Part shown: one piece after another, positions 25,731 through 34,000 of the stretch
Layout: each line of letters starts with the position of its first letter
Position numbering within the stretch: position 1 is the stretch's first letter
Assembly (NCBI GenBank): GCA_016709995.1
Contig: JADJLQ010000002.1
Location: 1,116,001-1,180,000, forward strand
Origin: Saprospiraceae bacterium
GTDB taxonomy: Bacteria; Bacteroidota; Bacteroidia; Chitinophagales; Saprospiraceae
Direction of reading: 5' to 3'
DNA: 64,000 nt
Translations under genes and position numbers: made by a program
Notes under the pieces: generated by a model
Database searches by the model: none
Seen by the model: only the letters and a program-made list of their open reading frames with translations
Told to the model about the DNA's origin: nothing

Positions 25731-26468
25731 TTAATTTAACTGATATATTTGCTTCAGCGAAGCCTCGTCAAGTATCTTGATATTTCTGCCCCTGACTTCG
25801 ATTAATCGCTCTACTGAAAAGGAAGATAAAGTCCTGATCACGTTGGCGGTAGTCATATTGGTCCATTCTGCCAGATCTGACCTTTTTAATCCCATATTCA
25901 GGAAGGAATTTGTAGGGTCAATACCAAAAAAATCTTTAAAATATAATATTGCATAGGCCAGTCTGCCTCTCATATGCTTTTGAGTCAAATGCATTAAATG
26001 GTTTTGGGCTGATTCTAATTTGCCGGATAGATAGGTGCTGACTTGCAAACTAAAAGCAGCATTATTTTGCATGATCTCCATAAAGTGATTGGAATCAATA
26101 GTGCAAATGAAAGTATCTTCCAAGGCCATCGCTGACGAATGATGATGTTGATGAATTAATAACTCGGGAAGGGCTATGAATTCTACGGGTTTATTTAAGG
26201 CGATAATCACATTATTTCCAGAGTCGGCTCTTCGGGTAAGTTTAACTTTTCCTTGCTGCAAGCAAAGGAGTCCCTTTAATTTACTGCCTTCTTTGAAAAT
26301 GTACTCTCCAGCCTGGAAGCGAGCAAAGGATTTATTGGAATTTAATAATTGTAATTCCTCAGGTTGAAGTTTGGAGAATAAGGATAAGTGTCTAAAGGTG
26401 CAGTTTATGCAAGCTGAAGAGCAAGATCCTTCAGCAAGATCCCTCGTATTCATTGTCGATGTACACAT
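25731..26468 (-). CDS. Crp/Fnr-family regulator with FNR-like iron-sulfur cysteines
   Basis: The 245-aa protein has a cyclic-nucleotide-binding-type beta-roll (40-150), a dimer helix (FSLQVSTYLSGKLESAQNHLMHL) and a C-terminal winged helix (MGLKRSDLAEWTNMTTANVIRTLSSFSVERLI). Cysteines at 16, 20 and 23 (CSSACINC), plus Cys122 in LEDTFICTIDS, correspond in place to the N-terminal set and the single central Cys of E. coli FNR, where an oxygen-labile [4Fe-4S] cluster sits. The spacing C-x3-C-x2-C differs from FNR's C-x2-C-x5-C. The recognition helix lacks the usual Glu (TTANVIRTL). It is the nearest regulator to the di-haem peroxidase gene 195 bp upstream on the same strand. A second Met at 26453 is an alternative start. 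Confidence 0.9.
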   Translation of the reverse strand: MCTSTMNTRDLAEGSCSSACINCTFRHLSLFSKLQPEELQLLNSNKSFARFQAGEYIFKEGSKLKGLLCLQQGKVKLTRRADSGNNVIIALNKPVEFIALPELLIHQHHHSSAMALEDTFICTIDSNHFMEIMQNNAAFSLQVSTYLSGKLESAQNHLMHLTQKHMRGRLAYAILYFKDFFGIDPTNSFLNMGLKRSDLAEWTNMTTANVIRTLSSFSVERLIEVRGRNIKILDEASLKQIYQLN

Positions 26469-26663
26469 ATTCTGTAAGGTCCGGAGCGCCCAAAAATATG
26501 CTGCTCAGGAGTTGGGGAGACTGATTTATATCAGGTAAAATGATAACCATCATCATCAAAATATAAAAAAATGGTCGGTTAATCTCTTTGCAGAGTATTA
26601 GACCGACCATACACTAAACCCCTTAATAACCTTACAGAAATATTTTTTTATTTAGATTATAGA

Positions 26664-28058
26664 TCATCTGCATCCCATATCGTCCTTGGACAGTGGATCA
26701 TTGTTAGGAAAGCAATTGCCAGACATCACATTGGTAGGCAAATATCTTTCGAGGTCGGGGTCCCTAAGTGCATTTTCTAAGAAATCAGTAAGCTCATTTA
26801 CTTCTGTGGCATTCAATCTGAGTGGATGAAAAAAGGAGGATAATTTACTATTTGGCACATTTGGATTTTCTCCCTGGCCATTGTTAAAATATTCCACCAC
26901 ATCGTGAACTGAGGTTTTACTTGCACCATGGAAGTAAAATCCAAAATCTTTTACATTGTAGAGCTGAGGCACTTTAAATTTGTAGTTGTCTTCTGTTGAT
27001 TTTGTAAAACCACCTCTACCCAGATTTCTTTTATCATCAACACTGGTGCCAAAAGTTGTCGATCTGTTTTGATACATGTCTTTCACTCCTACAGCTTGGA
27101 AAACCATATTGTTGAGCGAAGGACTTCGATGACAATTGACACACCCGGCTTTGCCAAAAAACAGGATGGCCCCATTTCGTTGTGTAGTGGTCAGCGCAGT
27201 GCTCTCACCTTTAAGCCAGTCTTGAAAAGGTGCTTTGTTGGTGATGATGGTGCGCTGATATGCTGCGATGGCATTGCCAGCTGTCTGCCTGCTGTATCGA
27301 TCTTTGACAGCTACCTCAGGGAAAGCTGCATCGAACATCGGTGTGTAACCCAACCTATCGCAGATCTCTTTGGTTACGTTTTGCCTGTGGACTATGAGCG
27401 CTCTGTGATTATTGGCCTCCAACCCTTCCAAATTATTAGCATTGATCGCTATCAAACTATCTTGCTTCCATACAGATTCTGTTCCAATATTGACGCCTCT
27501 GGACCCAAATGAGCCGGCCCAGAGTGCATTCGTCACATAAGTCAAATTTAGCATTGGTAAGGGTCTTGCGCCTTGAGCATCTACCTGTTCGTCTGTATAA
27601 GATGGATTTTTAATTCTTCCTTCTCCATGATTTCCAAATCCGATAGCGCCATCACCTATGCCCTGGTACCTGCCTGCAGTAAATCCTTTGGAAGCTATAT
27701 GGCATGAACCACAAGAATAGGTGCCCATGGATTCGGTTTTTACCGCATCCATCCCTATCCCTGTTTCAAAAAATAACATACGGCCAAGCTCAACTTTGGC
27801 TTCGTTGATGGGATTTTTTGGGTCTTGATTGGGCAGACGATGCAGCTCAAAGCTCTCAGGTAGTATATAATATTCAAAAGACCCTGTAGGTGCATTCTGT
27901 GCCAGGAGTTCTTTTAATTGAAGGTCCAGAGCCTCTTCTGTCAGTGGTTCATGCGAACAACTTGATAAGAGACCAAATAGAATAAGTAGGGGCATTGCTT
28001 TCAATAATAGCCTGGGCCACCCCTTTGTGATTTCGGAAATCAAAATTGCTTTTTTCAT
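26664..28058 (-). CDS. Di-haem cytochrome c peroxidase/MauG-family lipoprotein
   Basis: The 464-aa protein starts with a signal peptide and lipobox LLSSC (Cys34), so it is probably anchored in the periplasm-facing membrane. Two haem c sites are present: C116-GS-C119-H120 and C306-VN-C309-H310. Typical family segments are ELGRMLFFETGIGMD, SCGSCHIASKGFTAGR, SPSLNNMVFQAVGVKD and GFYFHGASKTSVHDVVEYFNNG. Length exceeds classic CcpA (about 350 aa), as often in Bacteroidota MbnH/MauG relatives. It may reduce H2O2 using electrons from small cytochromes or modify a protein. The FNR-like gene downstream and the NarL-type regulator upstream are possible controllers. No FNR-box palindrome (TTGAT-N4-ATCAA) is seen in front of it. 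Confidence 0.92.
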   Translation of the reverse strand: MKKAILISEITKGWPRLLLKAMPLLILFGLLSSCSHEPLTEEALDLQLKELLAQNAPTGSFEYYILPESFELHRLPNQDPKNPINEAKVELGRMLFFETGIGMDAVKTESMGTYSCGSCHIASKGFTAGRYQGIGDGAIGFGNHGEGRIKNPSYTDEQVDAQGARPLPMLNLTYVTNALWAGSFGSRGVNIGTESVWKQDSLIAINANNLEGLEANNHRALIVHRQNVTKEICDRLGYTPMFDAAFPEVAVKDRYSRQTAGNAIAAYQRTIITNKAPFQDWLKGESTALTTTQRNGAILFFGKAGCVNCHRSPSLNNMVFQAVGVKDMYQNRSTTFGTSVDDKRNLGRGGFTKSTEDNYKFKVPQLYNVKDFGFYFHGASKTSVHDVVEYFNNGQGENPNVPNSKLSSFFHPLRLNATEVNELTDFLENALRDPDLERYLPTNVMSGNCFPNNDPLSKDDMGCR

Positions 28059-28419
28059 AGATTGTCTTGTTTATATCGGTTTAGATAGATGGTATCAAAT
28101 CTGTGTTCGATAACAGAGGCAAACCTATGATCTATGTATTCTAGAAAATATGCTTTACAACATATGCTTTGTTGAAGGAGGTGTAAAACTTTAAGCAATT
28201 TAAACCAGATAAGAATACATCAGTTTAAGTCTAGTCAAGCCTGGTACGATACTTTCTGGTTTTTTTGCAATTATATCAGTTGTACCTTACAACCTTCAAT
28301 TATCTCAACTCGCTTCATTAAATGTTTAGCCCAGATATATATATGAAGATATAAACATATGAGGAATAAGAAATAATCTGAATTTTTTATGCTTCATAAA
28401 CTTTCCCTATATTAGAACT
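28059..28419. other. 361-bp divergent intergenic region
   Basis: The stretch is AT-rich and separates the cytochrome c peroxidase gene (minus) from the NarL-type regulator (plus). I see several short A/T runs (a T7 near 28260) but no operator palindrome, perfect TAnnTTTG box, RNA structure or plausible small gene. Confidence 0.4.
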
Positions 28420-29052
28420 GTGCCAAATGTCTTTTGCGTAGATGACCATGCTTTAATCTTGGAAGGATTAAAGAATTTGCTTGAGCAGGTTGAGCATTTT
28501 AATTGGATAGGGGAATGTAATCATCCGGATAAACTGGAGCAGATTTTATCAAACGACAGAAATATTCATATTGTGCTGGTCGATGTATTTTACAACAGAG
28601 AAAATAAACTGGTTCGGATCGGTAGTATGGTTCAAAAATTTAACCATGTCAAATGGATCATTCTCAGTGCCTATGAATCGCCGGCATTGGTGCAGCAGGC
28701 TTTTTTATATGGCGTGGCCGGTTACCTGAGAAAAGATATCACTATGCTGGAGTTGAGTCAGGCACTCAAATTGGTATGGTCAGGCAGACAGAACATTACC
28801 TGCCTGGGTAGTACCTTGCTGCCTTCCACGCATATCACCACGGACAGGGAACCTCTGTCTTCCAGAGAAATGGATATCATAAACTTAATTATTAAAGGGC
28901 TGACAGAGCAATTGATAGCTGAATCTTTATTTATCAGCAAGCATACGGTGCACTCTCATCGCAAAAATATATTTAGAAAATTGGGTATTCATTCCAACTC
29001 TGAACTTATTCGTTATTTTATTGAAAATCCATTACACGGAATTGGGTATTGA
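28420..29052 (+). CDS. NarL/LuxR-family response regulator
   Basis: The 210-aa protein has a receiver domain (PNVFCVDDHALILEGLKNLL; acidic pair D8/D9, phosphoacceptor D55 in IVLVDVFYN, Lys in YLRKDI). A GerE/LuxR helix-turn-helix at about 140-205 reads LSSREMDIINLIIKGLTEQLIAESLFISKHTVHSHRKNIFRKL. The receiver is slightly unusual: the loop after D55 lacks the common Met-Pro and reads FYNRENK. GTG at 28420 is the only plausible start, as the first strand follows at once. It converges with the DISM histidine kinase (21-bp overlap at their 3' ends), which is the likely partner. Confidence 0.9.
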   Translation: MPNVFCVDDHALILEGLKNLLEQVEHFNWIGECNHPDKLEQILSNDRNIHIVLVDVFYNRENKLVRIGSMVQKFNHVKWIILSAYESPALVQQAFLYGVAGYLRKDITMLELSQALKLVWSGRQNITCLGSTLLPSTHITTDREPLSSREMDIINLIIKGLTEQLIAESLFISKHTVHSHRKNIFRKLGIHSNSELIRYFIENPLHGIGY

Positions 29053-30933
29053 CAATACGTGCAGCATGCCACCGCCCGCTCTTGGTTTGGCTTCAAAATT
29101 CCCATGGAGCAAGGTTGCTCTGGATTGAATGCTGGACAAACCAACACCTTTACTATCCAGGATAGACTTGGCATAATCATAAGTATTTCCATTATCTGCG
29201 ACCTCTAGTTTCAATTCATTTTGATGCTGGTCTAATGTGACTATTATTTGCGAAGCACTTGCATGCTTCAATATATTATTAAATATTTCCTTTACAGTCT
29301 GATATATGTTTTGTTTTAAAATTAAACTCAGGTATTTGTTGATTTCAGGTGTAAAATTGAATTCTATATCCATATTCGAGTCATTTAATTCGATTTGATA
29401 AACTAGCTCTTGTATGGCATTGGTCAACTCCTGGTGCTGTAGTGACAAGGGTGCAAGATTATGAGATATATTTCTGACTTCCTGGGAGGTTTGGCCTAGT
29501 TGGGTGACTACATCTTCGAGGACTTTTTTTTGAGTCCCTTCTTCCAATTTGTATTCAAGTGATGATAATCTCATGCGCGCACTTGCGAGCGACAAACTGA
29601 TGCCATCGTGTAGATCTTTGGCTATCCTGATTCGTTCCTCTTCCTGACCAAGAAGTATATTTTCTACGGCTTTTCTTCTCAGTAAGGTGATTTCCCTTAG
29701 ATGATATATTTCTTTGGTGTATAATTCGTAATACCGGTAGATTATAATGATGCTAATACATACAATTTCAAGCAAAAAAAGAATAACCAGCATATTGGGA
29801 TAAAAGGGCTGTGCTGGTATCCAGCCAAAATGAAGACTTACGAGGAATAATAGAGGTATGATCAATCCTGTAGTCAATACCAATAACCACATCACTTCAG
29901 CCTTTTTATTGGTTTTCCATGCATCGAATAGTAAAAATATGAGGGCTGCGTCCGCTACCGGAAGCAGCAATGCAGTGAATTGCACGAATCGCATCATCAA
30001 AATGTCAGATATCCAATTTGAGGAAGCATAAGTCAACCTGCAAATTATATTTAGCCCGCAAAGTATGATGCAGGCTTGAAGGAAATAATTGATGGCCGGG
30101 TATTTTTTATTCGAGCCAATAAATTTTAAAACAAAAAGAATGTAAAAAATATTTGCGAGGTGTTTACTCAGTTCTAATATATTGGTTTGTATCCAGGTTT
30201 GATCAGGCCAAATTGCTGAAAAGGTAATCCCTTTAGCCGAAGCCATATAAAGACATAAACAAGTGGCATACAGGAAATAATACAGGATGACCCTAGTGCG
30301 TATGACACAAAAGGTAATAAATAGTATCAGTATGTATAAAAATGTGGAGCCAAAAAGTAAATTCCACCGATTGAAGTTTTCACCGTAATTATAATTTCCG
30401 GGCAATATTATTAATGGTGCATTTAATTCAGCTCCTTTTTTTTCCAATCTTAAATAATATTGTGCTCCTGCTCCAGCTTTTAATTCTATTGGGAATAAAT
30501 ATTCAGTGTATTTTATCGGCCTTGAAGAAAATGGAAAATGATTGCCTGTACTATAATGGGAAGAATCATCAGGGCTGATTGAATAAAATTGAATATCATG
30601 AATATGTCCATTGGCAAGATTAAGTAATAATTTTTGTAAGGTATCCAGTGGATTGGTAAGTTGGAATTTTACCCACCAGGCTGATGTTGTAAATCCAAAA
30701 TTCTGATAAACACTACCTTTTTTAAATTCGAATTCAGGCAATAGACGAATGTCATCAATTGATTTCTGGCCTGATTTATCCTCGTAGATCTGAATTGAAT
30801 TGGCCAACTGCTGATTAGCCCAGGCTGTTTGGTCTTTTGCTTCTGAGCACAAAGGCCATACAAAGAAAAGATAATAAATGAACAGCTTTATAACTGTCGA
30901 TGACTTTATCATGAAGTACGATTTGAAATTCAA
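29032..30933 (-). CDS. 7TMR-DISM sensor histidine kinase (HisKA_3)
   Basis: The 633-aa protein has a signal peptide (residues 8-32) and an extracytoplasmic 7TMR-DISMED2 domain at about 35-185, with SAWWVKFQLTNP and AQYYLRLEKKG. Seven membrane helices span about 190-400. A cytoplasmic coiled region leads to a HisKA_3 domain (EERIRIAKDLHDGISLSLASARMRLS, with the phospho-His in DLHDG) and an HATPase_c domain (LEVADNGNTYDY and GVGLSSIQSRATLLHG). DISM receptors often sense carbohydrates or small ligands outside the membrane. The gene ends 21 bp inside the 3' end of the convergent NarL-type regulator. A second Met at 30912 is a good alternative start because it places the signal peptide closer to the N-terminus. 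Confidence 0.9.
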   Translation of the reverse strand: MNFKSYFMIKSSTVIKLFIYYLFFVWPLCSEAKDQTAWANQQLANSIQIYEDKSGQKSIDDIRLLPEFEFKKGSVYQNFGFTTSAWWVKFQLTNPLDTLQKLLLNLANGHIHDIQFYSISPDDSSHYSTGNHFPFSSRPIKYTEYLFPIELKAGAGAQYYLRLEKKGAELNAPLIILPGNYNYGENFNRWNLLFGSTFLYILILFITFCVIRTRVILYYFLYATCLCLYMASAKGITFSAIWPDQTWIQTNILELSKHLANIFYILFVLKFIGSNKKYPAINYFLQACIILCGLNIICRLTYASSNWISDILMMRFVQFTALLLPVADAALIFLLFDAWKTNKKAEVMWLLVLTTGLIIPLLFLVSLHFGWIPAQPFYPNMLVILFLLEIVCISIIIIYRYYELYTKEIYHLREITLLRRKAVENILLGQEEERIRIAKDLHDGISLSLASARMRLSSLEYKLEEGTQKKVLEDVVTQLGQTSQEVRNISHNLAPLSLQHQELTNAIQELVYQIELNDSNMDIEFNFTPEINKYLSLILKQNIYQTVKEIFNNILKHASASQIIVTLDQHQNELKLEVADNGNTYDYAKSILDSKGVGLSSIQSRATLLHGNFEAKPRAGGGMLHVLSIPNSV

Positions 30934-31064
30934 ATTAAATACATTTTCTGACGGTGTTCAAACTATTTCAGTAGTTTTTATTAAAAATACCCTCAGGAGG
31001 GGATTGTAGAAAAGCCAAGGCTTGATTTGCTTTGTGCAGCAATATTCTAAAAAATTACTACTAT

Positions 31065-34000
31065 ATGAAATCTGCCAATTTTGTATTAAGATCGGTTTTG
31101 AGTCTTATTTTGTTGTTAACAGTGATTTTGTCGGCGAGGACTCAGGTGCAAGTACCGACCACCATCAATATTCAGGGTGTGTTGACCAATGTGGCCGGAG
31201 TGCCTGTGACTAATGGAGTATATTCAATATCTTTCAGATTGTATAATTCTGCCCAAAGTGATGTCATTCTGTGGTTGGAGACCCAGAGCAATGTCAATGT
31301 AGCTGCAGGTGTCTTTAGCACCCAGTTAGGAAAAATAAGTCCCCTTACTCTGCCATTTGATCAGACTTATTTTCTGGGCATTAAACTGGGGCAGAATCCG
31401 GAAATGTCTCCCAGGATCGAGCTCACAGCTGTGCCTTATAGCTTGATGGCTAAAAATATAGAAGACAACTCCATATCGACTGGCAAGCTTCAAAACAATG
31501 CAGTGACCCTGGATAAAATAGTAACTCCATTGATTTCAAGTATTAACGGAATTACCAATGATGGTGGCAATGTAAATCTTGTAGCCGGAGCCAATGTTTC
31601 TATTACGACCGATAATGTAAACAAATCAATTACCATTTCTTCCACTGGTGAAGGTGGTGGCGGGACAGGGAGCATCCTTCAGCTCACAGATGGCAATGGC
31701 ATCAATATCCAGAACCCGACTGGTCCGGTTTCAGCCATTGGATTGAAGCCAAATATTCAGCTTGGGCCGGGTGGGTCTCTCCACATCCTCAATCAAAACT
31801 CAGCTGTGGTAACAGGTATAACCACCAATAGTGCAAACCAGGGTGGGAGCATCACCACTTCCAATGCCCAGGGTACCCAAATGTTTGGGGTTACTAATTT
31901 TAACGATGGCCAGCCATTATTGTTTTTGAACAACAGGTTGGGTAGACAGATCGTAGATTTAAAAGCAAATGAATCAAGTGATGCAGAGTTGAATCTTAAA
32001 TCCGGAGCAGGAAGCCCAACCGTTCAATTAAGAACTAATGAAAATGCTGGAGGAATTATCAATGTATTTAATCAAAGAAGCAATGCCGTAAGTGCACTCA
32101 CCACGACTTCAGCAGGTAACGGCAGGTTAATGCTGAGTTCAGTGGATAATGTACTGGTACTTGACCTGAAAACCAATATCGGAGGAGGTGGTTTCTTATC
32201 CCTCTTCAATGATGAATCTACAGAAGCGGTGAGATTATCCACAGCTGAAAACCGCGGGGGGATTATCAGTGTAAGGAATAGAGCAGGCAATACAGCTGTA
32301 AATCTGAGTACCAATAATGTAGGTGATGGTGGTTTATTCGTCAGATCCGGAGCTAACACTGCCGTGGGTGATTTGTCAGTAAATACCAATGGGGGTGGAT
32401 TTTTTAGCATCTCCAATCAGGACCCGGTAGAAATTTTTAGGATTACTACTACAGCTCAGCGGCAAGGATCTATGCGAATGAACAATCGGTTGGGAAATCT
32501 TACTGCAGAGCTGACCAGCAATCAATTTAGTGACGGAGAATTTAGACTTCACTCCGTCCTGACCAATCCAACTGTCCTCTTGACTGCCAATAATAATGCT
32601 GGGGGACTCATCAACATATTTAACCAGCAAGGTTTGATCGCTGCCCAGGCGACGGAACTAGATGGAAACGGTGATTTGAGGATAAATAATGAGCTGGGTG
32701 AAGAAAAAGTTCGGATTAATACCATGAACGGAAGTGGAAGAATCAATCTAAATAATCGATTGGGTAACTCAGTGGCATTGATTAAATCCAATGCATTTAG
32801 CGATGGAGAACTGACCTTAAATTCTGTATTAAAAACCCCTACCATTCAATTGACTGCAAATGACAACGCCGGTGGTTTGTTTAATTTATTCTCACAACAG
32901 AATAAATTGTCTGCGCGGTTAACAGAATTGGAAGGTAGTGGAGATTTTAAATTATTTAATCCACAAAATATTGATATTGTCAATCTGAGATCATTTTTAG
33001 GCGATGGAAGCCTATTGCTTAAAAATAAATTAGGTTTCGAATCGGCTGGGATAGAGGGGTCAACGTTGGGCGGCTTTATGTATGTCACTGATGGCACTAA
33101 AACCAATGGACTAAACCTTAGAGCTGTACTCAATGGAGGAGTTGGTGGTGGGGAGCTCGAATTATACAATGCCAAAGGCGTCAAGACTTTTTTTCTCACG
33201 ACTAATTTTAATTCAGAAGGTTTATTGCAAATCAGAAGTAAATCTGACAAGACCAAAAGCAGAATAGAACTCGGGAGTGCTGCGAGTGAATCAGGTTTTC
33301 TAACAATTTTTAATAAAGACACCAAAGGAATATTAAACCTTCAAGCTGACGCGATCACTCAGGAAGGACTCATTCGCATAAGTTCAAAGGCCGTCGATAC
33401 ACTTGACAGAGCCCGCCTCGGCGGGGATGTATTAGGCAATGGGTATTTAAATCTTTTTAACTCCAAAGGACTTAAAACTTCTTTCCTTGGCCACAATGAG
33501 TTTGGTGATGGCAGTATTGAGTTAAAAAACCACTTAGGTAATACTGGAGGTTATTTTACTGCATTCCAGGATGGAGGAAGTATAGCAGTCACGGATGGAA
33601 AACCCGGTACAAATCACAGGGCTTTGATGGGCAATACGATATTCGGAGGGAGAACAGCAATATTTAATGCAAATAATCTCATGACTCACGAATCGAAGGT
33701 CCAGCAAAATGGCGAAGGAATCATCCGGATAGCCAATCCAAAAGATATCATTAAGAGCCGGGTTGAAATAGGAGGTTCTGCTAATTTGGATGGTTTTATC
33801 ACCATGTATAATAATAAAAACCAACGCGCTTCTGACTTAACATCAAATGCTGATGGATCCGGTATGATAGCGACTTACAAAGATGAAAAAAATCAAACCC
33901 AGATGAACTCATCTTCCGCAGGCGGAGAGATAAATGTCTACAATAATGGGGGCAACATTACATCACAAGTAGGCCACTTTGATGATGGTCGCGGAAAAAT

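Noticed and set aside
28059..28419. FNR-type TTGAT-N4-ATCAA operator before the peroxidase gene
   Set aside because: I looked for it because of the neighbouring FNR-like regulator but found no match.
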